Below, in pieces: positions 17,017 to 23,482 of a stretch of 64,000 bases of DNA; position 1 is the stretch's first letter, and each line of letters opens with the position of its first letter. The DNA lies in assembly GCF_014656215.1 (NCBI RefSeq), contig NZ_BNBZ01000004.1:310001-374000 (forward strand). The letters are read 5' to 3'. Position numbers and translations under genes: made by a program. The notes beneath the pieces are model-generated. The model worked only from the letters and a program-made list of their open reading frames with translations. It was not told the DNA's origin and made no database searches. This DNA comes from Streptomyces zaomyceticus. Lineage in GTDB: Bacteria > Actinomycetota > Actinomycetes > Streptomycetales > Streptomycetaceae.

Positions 17017-17244
17017 CTAGCCGTCCGAGCCCCCGCCGCCGTCCGAGCCCCAGCTCCCGTTGTTCCCGTCACCGTTCGATCCGCGGCTCCGCCGCCGGTT
17101 GCTGTCGCGCAGGATGCTGCCGATCGTCAGCGTCACGGCGGCCACGGCGCGGACCCAGCGCGGACCGCCCCGCGCCGCCCACACCACGCAGACACACCCT
17201 CCGACGGCGAGCAGCAGGACGCTGGTCAAAGCGATCACGACCAT
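17017..17244 (-). CDS. Small membrane protein, 75 aa
   Basis: Read from the ATG at 17244, with GGGGGA five bases upstream on the minus strand. The first 25 residues are hydrophobic (MVVIALTSVLLLAVGGC, then VVWAARGG), giving one or two membrane segments with VAAVTLTIGSIL. The tail is hydrophilic and low complexity (RDSNRRRSRG, then Ser/Gly/Asp-rich). I do not recognise a family. The longer ORF start at 17391 is less likely, because coding character and ribosome site begin at 17244. The stop codon is formed by the CTAG next to the transposon-end relic, so the reading frame may once have been longer. Confidence 0.6.
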   Translation of the reverse strand: MVVIALTSVLLLAVGGCVCVVWAARGGPRWVRAVAAVTLTIGSILRDSNRRRSRGSNGDGNNGSWGSDGGGGSDG

Positions 17245-17420
17245 GTGTTTCCCCCATGTCTCCGAGACGTCTCCCCACCCCGGCGTCTTCTTCCGTCGTG
17301 GTCCGGACATCCTGCCATTGCCTCGGAACGGGCCCCCGTGGGCCACCCAACCGCCCCGGCCTGCCCGAACTCGGGCAATTTTCTTGGTCAACCGCCCCCT
17401 GACTCCCTACTCTCCTGCTC

Positions 17421-18422
17421 ATGACAAGCCCCGCCGTCGATCCGGCCCCCGAGGCACCCCTGGGCGCCCCCGAGGCACCCCAGCGCGCCTCCGAGCCCCG
17501 CACCCCCGCCGCCCCCATCCCCGGCGCGCCCGCCCGCCGGATCACCGGTGCCGTGTGGGCCGCGCTCGGCATCGTCTACGTCGTGTGGGGCTCCACGTAC
17601 CTCGGCATCCGGATCGTCGTCGAGACGATGCCGCCGTTCCTCTCCTCCGGCGCCCGCTTCGTCACCGCAGGCCTGCTCCTCGCCGGGATCATCGCCCGGC
17701 GCCAGGGCCCCGCCGCCCTCAAGGTCACCCGCCGGCAGCTCGGCTCGGCCGTCCTCGTCGGTCTGCTCCTGATACCCGGCGGCAACGGCCTCGTCGTCCT
17801 CGCCGAGACCTCCATCCCGTCCGGCCTGGCCGCCCTGCTCATCTCCGTCGTCCCGGCCTGGGTCGTGATCCTGAAGGCCACCACCGGGCAGCGGCCGACC
17901 GCCGGCGGGGTCGCCGGTGTGCTCCTGGGTCTCGTGGGGCTCGGGGTGCTCACCCTGCCGGGGCTCAGCGGTGACGTGAAGGTCGTCGGCGTCGTCCTCG
18001 TGGTGGTCGCGACCCTGCTGTGGTCCGTCGGCTCGTTCTCCTCCGCGCGCCTCCCGATGCCCGCCAACCCGTTCACGGCCAGTGCGTACGAGATGATCGC
18101 GGGCGGACTGGCCGGTCTCGTCATCGGCCTGGTCCGGGGCGAGCAGCACGGCCTCGACCTCGGCGACGTCTCGGGCCGCTCCTGGGCTGCGCTCGCCTAT
18201 CTGATCGTCTTCGGCTCCCTGATCGCCTTCACCGCGTACGCCTGGCTCCTCCAGGCCGCACCGCTCTCGCTCGTGGCGACGTACGCGTACGTGAACCCCG
18301 TCGTGGCGGTCGCGCTCGGCGCCCTCGTCCTGAACGAGGCCCTGTCCTGGCCCATCGTGCTCGGCGGCGCGATCGTCGTCGGCGGTGTCTGTCTCATCGT
18401 CTCGACCGAACGGCGTGGATGA
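17421..18422 (+). CDS. EamA/DMT-family transporter
   Basis: A 333-aa integral membrane protein with about ten hydrophobic segments arranged as two EamA repeats. The first begins VWAALGIVYVVWGSTYLGIR near residue 38, with PPFLSSGARFVTAGLLL. The second contains LAYLIVFGSLIAFTAYAWLL and VATYAYVNPVVAVALGALVL near the C-terminus. The first 35 residues are Pro/Ala-rich. Members export amino acids or small metabolites; the substrate is unknown. It stands alone, between a minus-strand small membrane gene and the second aldehyde dehydrogenase, separated from the latter by 238 bases in which I see no gene. Confidence 0.88.
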   Translation: MTSPAVDPAPEAPLGAPEAPQRASEPRTPAAPIPGAPARRITGAVWAALGIVYVVWGSTYLGIRIVVETMPPFLSSGARFVTAGLLLAGIIARRQGPAALKVTRRQLGSAVLVGLLLIPGGNGLVVLAETSIPSGLAALLISVVPAWVVILKATTGQRPTAGGVAGVLLGLVGLGVLTLPGLSGDVKVVGVVLVVVATLLWSVGSFSSARLPMPANPFTASAYEMIAGGLAGLVIGLVRGEQHGLDLGDVSGRSWAALAYLIVFGSLIAFTAYAWLLQAAPLSLVATYAYVNPVVAVALGALVLNEALSWPIVLGGAIVVGGVCLIVSTERRG

Positions 18423-18660
18423 CCAACCGTCCCCCGACCGGGTCGTCGTCGCGCGCCGGAGCGGCGAGACGCGGTCCGTACGGCCCTGCTCGGCGTACGC
18501 ACGCCGGTGACGGACGGCGACGCCCGCCGCCCCTTCGGCCAAAGCGGACAGCGGCTCGCCGCCACCACTCCACACCGGACAAACGCCGCTTCGGCCTCCC
18601 GGCCCTAACGTGTCACGAGAGCAATCGCTCGCTCCCCGAAACGGAAAGGGCCGGGACGCA

Positions 18661-20106
18661 ATGACGACCACCCACGCCTTCTGGCTCGCCGGCCGCGAGG
18701 CCACCGGCGAGGCCACCTTCGACGTCACGAACTCCTTCGACGGACGTCTGGTCGGCAAGGTCAGCGTGCCCACCGAGGCCCAGGTCGAGGAGGCCGTCGC
18801 CGCCGCGCACGCCGTCGTCGACGAGTTCGCCGCGACCCCGGCGCACGTCCGCGCCGCCGCCCTCGACCACGTGTCGAAGCGGCTCGCCGAGCGCACCGAG
18901 GAGATCGCCCTGCTGATCTCCGCCGAGAACGGCAAGCCCATCAAGTGGGCCCGCGGTGAGGTCGGCCGTGCCGTCTCCGTCTTCCGTTTCGCCGCCGAGG
19001 AGGCCCGCCGCTGGAACGCCGGCGAGGCCCAGCGCCTGGACACCGAGGCCGGCGGCGCGGGCCGCCTCGCCCTCACCCGCCGTATCCCCAAGGGCGTGGT
19101 CCTCGGCATCGCGCCGTTCAACTTCCCGCTGAACCTCAGCGCCCACAAGGTCGCCCCGGCCATCGCCGTCGGCGCCCCGATCATCCTCAAGCCGGCCCCG
19201 TCGACCCCGATCTCCTCCCTGATCCTGGGCGAGATCCTGGCCGAGACCGACCTGCCGGCCGGCTCCTGGTCGATCCTGACCGTGCCCAACGACCGGATGC
19301 CCGCCCTCGTCCAGGACGAGCGCCTCCCGGTCATCTCCTTCACCGGCTCCGACAAGGTCGGCTACGCCATCCAGCAGTCGGTGCCCCACAAGCACTGCAC
19401 CCTGGAGCTGGGCGGCAACGCCGCCGCCGTCGTCCTCGCCGACTGGTCCTCCGAGGAGGACCTGGACTGGGCGGCGAGCCGTATCGCCACCTTCTCCAAC
19501 TACCAGGGCGGCCAGTCCTGCATCTCCGTCCAGCGCGTGATCGTCGACTCCTCCGTCCACGACCGCCTGCTGCCGAAGATCGTCGCCGCCGTCGAGGCGC
19601 AGGTCACCGGTGACCCGTCCGACGCCGCCACCGACGTCGGCCCGCTGGTCGACGAGGCCGCCGCGCAGCGCGTCGAGTCCTGGGTGGACGAGGCCGTCGC
19701 CGCCGGCGCCAAGCTCGTCGTGGGCGGCAAGCGCGAGGGCGCGACCTACGCCCCGACCGTGCTCACCGAGCTCCCGGCGGGCGTCACCCTGGCCCGTGCC
19801 GAGGTCTTCGGCCCGGTCCTGACCATCGCGAAGGTCGACGGCGAGGCCGAGGCCTTCGCCGCGGTCAACGACTCGGACTTCGGTCTCCAGGCCGGTGTCT
19901 TCACCCACGACCTGCAGACCGCGTTCCGCGCCCACCGCGCCCTCGAGGTCGGCGGCGTGATCGTCGGCGACGTCCCCTCGTACCGCGCCGACCAGATGCC
20001 GTACGGCGGCGCCAAGCGTTCCGGCGTGGGCCGCGAGGGCGTCAAGTTCGCGATGGACGACTACACCTACGAGCGTGTGCTCGTCCTGACGGGCCTCGCC
20101 CTGTAA
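18661..20106 (+). CDS. Aldehyde dehydrogenase, possibly succinate-semialdehyde type
   Basis: A 481-aa ALDH starting at ATG 18661, with AAAGGG ten or so bases upstream. Landmarks: GIAPFNFPLNLSAHKVAPA, KPAPSTPISS, the turn FTGSDKVGYAI, the Glu in LELGGNAAAVV and the catalytic Cys in GGQSCISVQR. The Cys context is that of the lactaldehyde/glyceraldehyde and succinate-semialdehyde branch rather than the betaine-aldehyde branch of the gene at 348. Given gabT nearby, oxidation of succinate semialdehyde to succinate is a reasonable role, but the substrate is inferred. Its terminator is the integration site of the island. Confidence 0.85.
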   Translation: MTTTHAFWLAGREATGEATFDVTNSFDGRLVGKVSVPTEAQVEEAVAAAHAVVDEFAATPAHVRAAALDHVSKRLAERTEEIALLISAENGKPIKWARGEVGRAVSVFRFAAEEARRWNAGEAQRLDTEAGGAGRLALTRRIPKGVVLGIAPFNFPLNLSAHKVAPAIAVGAPIILKPAPSTPISSLILGEILAETDLPAGSWSILTVPNDRMPALVQDERLPVISFTGSDKVGYAIQQSVPHKHCTLELGGNAAAVVLADWSSEEDLDWAASRIATFSNYQGGQSCISVQRVIVDSSVHDRLLPKIVAAVEAQVTGDPSDAATDVGPLVDEAAAQRVESWVDEAVAAGAKLVVGGKREGATYAPTVLTELPAGVTLARAEVFGPVLTIAKVDGEAEAFAAVNDSDFGLQAGVFTHDLQTAFRAHRALEVGGVIVGDVPSYRADQMPYGGAKRSGVGREGVKFAMDDYTYERVLVLTGLAL

Positions 20107-20133
20107 GGCCGCGTACGCGCCGCGAGACCAGGC

Positions 20134-20164
20134 GGTCCGAACCCACTGTGCGGGGGCTCGGGCC
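20134..20164 (+). terminator. Aldehyde dehydrogenase terminator, interrupted by island integration
   Basis: GGTCCGAACCC (20134-20144) can pair with GGGCTCGGGCC (20154-20164) with one G-T pair and one A-C mismatch. The matching arm at the right junction (38903-38913, GGGTTCGGGCC) pairs without the mismatch. The ancestral hairpin was therefore probably split by integration, and a near-copy was supplied by the element. Confidence 0.65.
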
Positions 20165-20165
20165 G
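20142..20165. repeat. attL: left core repeat of the island
   Basis: The 24-bp segment beginning CCCACTGTGCGGGGG recurs at 38891-38914 with one mismatch (C to T at the sixteenth base). Flanks on each side differ. It sits 36 bases after the aldehyde dehydrogenase stop and 93 before the integrase start, as expected for an attachment site. Confidence 0.85.
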
Positions 20166-20184
20166 TCTTCTCGTTTACCTGGGT

Positions 20185-20239
20185 TGACCTGCGGAGACAG
20201 TCGAATCCAGCTTGCTTCCCGCGAGGTCGTGGGAACACG
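20185..20239. promoter_or_regulatory. Left arm-type integrase sites
   Basis: TGACCTGCGG at 20185-20194 is the inverse of 38865-38874, and CGTGGGAACACG at 20228-20239 repeats directly at 38769-38780. Both lie inside the element, so in the excised circle they would surround the core. This fits arm-type binding sites, and the second could also be an operator of the integrase gene. Confidence 0.5.
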
Positions 20240-20257
20240 AAGGGATACTCTCCGTAC

Positions 20258-22023
20258 ATGGCGAGCGTAGTTCCGCGCACAAACAAGGCCGGGGAGATCA
20301 CCAGCCACCAGGTGAAGTGGCGAGACCCCGGCGGTGCCGGCTGGCAGATCGAGCGCTTCGACGACGAGGACGCGGCGAAGGTCTTCAAGGCCGCAGTCGA
20401 GGAGTCCGGGAACAACTGGCCTCTGGGCTGGGTCAAGGGCAAGGGGTACATCGACCCGGCCACCTCGGACGATCTCCAGTACCGCTTTGAGCCCTACGCC
20501 CGGCGGTCTATCGAGAACCGCACGGCCGGCGACTACTACAAGATCCAGAAGATCCGGGCGCTTGAGATGTACCTGTTTCCGACCTTCGGAAACTGCGACG
20601 TACGGTCGGCCGAGCACTTCAGTAAGGACACTGTCAGCAGCTGGCTCAACGTGATGCGGAAGACGACGGTCTTCCGGGGCAAGAGTAAGAAGGCAAGATC
20701 ATGTCGCCGGAGACGGTCCGTGGTCTGCACGGGCTGCTCTCGTCGATCCTGGAGGAAGCGGTCAAGTCCGAGCCGCCGCTGAGGGACCGCAACCCCTGCC
20801 ACCTCACGCGGCTCCCGAAGGAGGACGACCACGGCCTCGAGGACGACGGTGGTGACGACCAGGCGGAGTTCCTGACGCCTGACGAGGTCGCCGGCATCGT
20901 CGAGTGCATCGCTCGCCCCATGGACCGGATGCTCGTGCGCACCGCGTACGGCACGGGGATGCGTTTCGGCGAGCTCACCGCCCTCGCCGCCCGTCACATT
21001 CGGTCCCCGCAGCCTGGGCGGCATGAAGTCCGTGTGGCCCGTGCCTGGAAGCGGAGGACCGCCAGCGACTTCTACCTGGGCCCGCCGAAGACCCGGGCCG
21101 GTCGCCGCACGATCGAGATTACGGCCGGACTCTGGCAGGAACTCCAGGACTTCGGTCTCGGCCAGTTGGAGAAGGACGCGCTGGTCTTCCATTCGGGGAC
21201 CGGAACGCAGTTCAAGGCTGGAGCTTTCTCGGACCGCTGGCACCGGGCGGTCAAGAAGGCCAAGGCGCGCGGGCTGGTGCCGGAATGGAAGTTCCCGACC
21301 TTCCATGACCTGCGGCACTCACACGTCGCCGCTCTGTTGTCGGACGGGCACAGCCTCACGTACGTGCAGCGCCGGTTGGGGCACGAGTCGATCAAGACCA
21401 CGTCCGACAGGTACGGGCATCTCCTCGACTCCGCGTTCAAGGCCGCCCTGGCGACGCTGGAACGGGTCATGGGCTATGCGCCCTCGTCGGATGGCGGGGC
21501 ACCGGAGGCGGACGGGGGCCGTGAGGGTAGGCGGGCGGTCCACGTCGTCAACCTTGCGGAGCATCAGGTGGCGTTCTGGGAACTCACTGACGCCGAAGCC
21601 ACTGCCGAGCGCTGGGCTCGCGAGCACGGCGGTTCCGTGGACATCGCCTCGATGTCTGCCGCGGCCTGGGTTGCGACGTCCTCGGCCGGCCGCGATGCGC
21701 TGGAGGTCGTCCGTGACCAGATGCCGCGTCGCGCGTGGGTGTGGGAAGTCGGGCCGGTCTTCCTCGTGGAGGAGGGTTCCGAGGTCGTCGCTGGCCCGGG
21801 CGCGGACAAAGCTCGTGGTTCCTGGCGGTGGGACTTCGAAGAGCACTACACCGAGGAGCCCGCGCAGCACACCGTGGAGAAGCCGGGGGTTCGCGTCGTG
21901 GCTCGGGCCTGGGGGAGGGACGAGGAGGCTGTCCGCGAGGCGTACGCGCTCGTTCTATCGGAGGCGCTGGGGTCGCCGAGTCCCCATCCGTACGCGAGCG
22001 GTGGCCTGGTGATGGCCGTCTGA
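20258..22023 (+). pseudogene. Tyrosine integrase, full span, frameshifted near 20690
   Basis: The N-terminal part (ATG 20258) is a good integrase start: SHQVKWRDPGGAGWQIERFD is the arm-binding domain, and KIRALEMYLFPTFGNCDVR is the SAM-like core-binding domain. After GKSKK the frame is lost and continues as gibberish to 20782. The next frame takes over at about 20692 and continues KIMSPETVRGLHGLLSSILE without a gap in family order. A one-base loss in AAGAAGGC near 20690, or a -1 shift, explains this. The heptamer is not a classical slippery site, so a mutation or sequencing error is more likely than programmed frameshifting. Confidence 0.7.
20701..22023 (+). CDS. Integrase catalytic part with an unusual C-terminal extension
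   Basis: The open frame from ATG 20701 gives 440 aa. Catalytic residues of a tyrosine recombinase are all present: Arg in TGMRFGELTAL, His and Arg in FHDLRHSHVAAL, His in RLGHESIKTTSDRYG, and the nucleophile Tyr in the same segment (near residue 239). About 170 residues follow that are not part of the recombinase fold (AVHVVNLAEHQVAFWELTDA through GRDALEVVRDQM to EHYTEEPAQHTV). I do not recognise that region. A ribosome site for ATG 20701 is not evident, so independent translation is doubtful. Confidence 0.6.
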   Translation: MSPETVRGLHGLLSSILEEAVKSEPPLRDRNPCHLTRLPKEDDHGLEDDGGDDQAEFLTPDEVAGIVECIARPMDRMLVRTAYGTGMRFGELTALAARHIRSPQPGRHEVRVARAWKRRTASDFYLGPPKTRAGRRTIEITAGLWQELQDFGLGQLEKDALVFHSGTGTQFKAGAFSDRWHRAVKKAKARGLVPEWKFPTFHDLRHSHVAALLSDGHSLTYVQRRLGHESIKTTSDRYGHLLDSAFKAALATLERVMGYAPSSDGGAPEADGGREGRRAVHVVNLAEHQVAFWELTDAEATAERWAREHGGSVDIASMSAAAWVATSSAGRDALEVVRDQMPRRAWVWEVGPVFLVEEGSEVVAGPGADKARGSWRWDFEEHYTEEPAQHTVEKPGVRVVARAWGRDEEAVREAYALVLSEALGSPSPHPYASGGLVMAV

Positions 22024-22035
22024 CGGTGGACGTGG

Positions 22036-22067
22036 CGAAGGGGGCCCTGGTTGCGGGGCCCCCTTCG
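22036..22067 (+). terminator. Integrase terminator
   Basis: CGAAGGGGGCCC at 22036-22047 pairs perfectly with 22056-22067 around an eight-base loop, 13 bases after the integrase stop. Confidence 0.75.
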
Positions 22068-22117
22068 TGTGTGCGCTGGGGTGGGTATGTCGGCGGTCGC
22101 CACGTCCCGGCGCACGG

Positions 22118-22677
22118 CTACCGGCTGCCGAGGAGGCAGAGGTCCAGCAGGGGCGGCAGGCCGAGGCAGAGTCCTTCGGCATCGTCCGGCGGTTGGGAGG
22201 CCGCGGAGTCGGGCAGGGTGTAGCTGGCGGCGTGCTGGGGGTGGTGGGGCTCGCGTTCGGCGGGCCGCTGCCGGATCCGTGCGTGGCTGCGGGGGTCGGC
22301 CCGGGGAGGTTGTCCACCTCGGCGGGCCGCTCGGTCGCTGGCCCGGGGGATGTGCTGGAGGACGGCTCGGGGGACGCGGTCTCAGCGAGCGCGATGTCCT
22401 CACTGACGGGCCGCGCCTCGTCGAGCTCCTTGGGTCGTTGGGGGGGTCCGCTGCCGGGGGGTGCGCTTGGGGCGTCGTCGTCGCTGTCGTCGTGGCTCTC
22501 GTCCTTCTTGGACGGGCCGGGCGCGGTTGCGACGGTGATGCGGAGGAGGACCGTTCCGCCGGCGAACCGGACCGGGACCAGGTCCCCGTGGCGGCAGGGC
22601 GGGACGTGGAGCTCGGTGCGGCCGCCGCCGGGCAGGCCGGAGGGCAGGGTGACCGGGATGACGACACTGGTGGCGTC
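22118..22677 (-). pseudogene. Decayed LppU/SCO3897-type gene, 5'-truncated
   Basis: On the minus strand the segment from 22668 encodes VVIPVTLPSGLPGGGRTEL, VPPCRHGDLVPVRFAGG and TVLLRITV, nearly the same as the gene at 37042. An in-frame TAG (22675-22677) lies nine codons before the homologous part and no start codon follows it. After TVLLRITV the two diverge: this copy has an acidic and Pro/Ser-rich stretch in the same frame. A different frame, open after a TGA near 22400, has strong GC3 and ends DDAEGLCLGLPPLLDLCL before a TAG at 22118. No frame gives a complete gene. I read this as a remnant with at least one frameshift. Together with the next segment it fills the 900-base gap after the integrase. 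Confidence 0.55.
22529..22665. repeat. 137-bp repeat, left copy (matches 37541-37677)
   Basis: Aligned without gaps, I count 11 differences in 137 bases from 37541-37677. Both copies are in the same orientation and encode the conserved N-terminal segment of the LppU-like proteins. Confidence 0.75.
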
Positions 22678-22816
22678 CTACTGCGGGGTGAGGGCGAGGC
22701 GGATCTCCTGAGGGGGTCCGTTCGACGGGGGAAGCGCACGGTACGGGGGAACGCCCGGCGGAACCAGGGGGGATCCGTCCGGCGAGGACCGTGCGCGACG
22801 TGATCGGACCACCGAA

Positions 22817-22850
22817 CAGGAGGGGCCGGGCAACTGCCCGGCCCCTCCTG
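22817..22850 (-). terminator. Terminator of the RHS-lipoprotein locus
   Basis: CAGGAGGGGCCGGGC (22817-22831) pairs perfectly over 15 bases with 22836-22850 around an AACT loop, about 77 bases after the lipoprotein stop in the direction of transcription. Confidence 0.8.
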
Positions 22851-22926
22851 CTGTTCGACGGTCATGGGCGCGCCGGCGGAGGTGCGGCGTCCGTTCCCCA
22901 CCTCCGAGGGCCGGACGCCGCACGTC

Positions 22927-23418
22927 TCACGGGTTCTTGCGACCCGCGTCCGCACCCGCCTTCGTGAACCTGAGGTCCAGGGAGCACGGCACCTCGATGT
23001 CATCCGAGACGCAGAGGGTGCTTCCCCCCTCGATGACGTTGAGGTTGATCAGGCAGCTTCCCTGCTCGACCCCGTTGAATGAAAGGTTGACCGTATCGCC
23101 CTCGGTGTATTTCTCCAGGGCCGATGACGTCTCCGGGCTGTCCGGGTCGGATCCCCAGAACGCCCAGATGCCGTCCCCCTCGCCCCGGGGGCATCCGCTC
23201 CCGGCGGACGCGGTGCCCCAGTCGATGCCCGAGGTGCTGAAGCGGTGGTCGGCCTGCAGGGTCATGGTCCCGCCGTTCCCGCCCGTCCACGTTCCGGACA
23301 CCGATCCAGCGGTGACGCGGGACAGTTCCTCCTCACCGGAGCAGGCTGCCGAGAAGAACCCGACGGCTATCACCAGTGCAGAGATCCGAAACGCTCTTCC
23401 AAATGTGTTGACCGACAT
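22927..23418 (-). CDS. Small lipoprotein, candidate immunity protein to the RHS toxin
   Basis: A 163-aa secreted lipoprotein. The N-terminus AFRISALVIAVGFFSAACSG carries a clear lipobox (S-A-A-C). The mature part looks beta-rich (GSVSGTWTGGNGGTMTLQAD, FSTSGIDWGT) with four cysteines that could form two disulfides (GCPRG, GSCLINL, LCVSDD, PCSLD). GGGGAGGAG upstream is a good ribosome site. It begins 65 bases downstream of the RHS stop on the same strand, the usual place of an immunity gene, and surface anchoring would protect against a toxin acting outside the membrane or in the wall. I recognise no family, and the immunity role is inferred from position and topology. Confidence 0.75.
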   Translation of the reverse strand: MSVNTFGRAFRISALVIAVGFFSAACSGEEELSRVTAGSVSGTWTGGNGGTMTLQADHRFSTSGIDWGTASAGSGCPRGEGDGIWAFWGSDPDSPETSSALEKYTEGDTVNLSFNGVEQGSCLINLNVIEGGSTLCVSDDIEVPCSLDLRFTKAGADAGRKNP

Positions 23419-23440
23419 GGCCGTGTGAACTCCTCCCCAG

Positions 23441-23472
23441 ACCTGTGGGCGGCCACGAGGCCGCCCACAGGT
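23441..23472 (-). terminator. Hairpin between the RHS gene and the lipoprotein gene
   Basis: ACCTGTGGGCGGCC at 23441-23454 pairs perfectly over 14 bases with 23459-23472, loop ACGA. It fills most of the 64-base gap, so transcription of the toxin gene may end or be attenuated here before the candidate immunity gene. Confidence 0.75.
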
Positions 23473-23482
23473 ATTCCCTAGA

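Noticed and set aside
20142..20165. The att core as the 3' end of a tRNA gene
   Set aside because: No T-loop consensus, acceptor stem or cloverleaf can be drawn. The sequence fits a terminator hairpin instead.
20686..20700. Programmed -1 frameshifting in the integrase
   Set aside because: The local sequence AAGAAGGC is not a classical X-XXY-YYZ slippery heptamer, and I see no obvious stimulatory hairpin directly after it. Mutation or sequencing error is simpler.
22051..22803. Plus-strand open frames between the integrase and the lipoprotein gene
   Set aside because: They are antisense to the LppU-like remnant. The homologous segment at 37541 shows that the conserved reading is on the minus strand.
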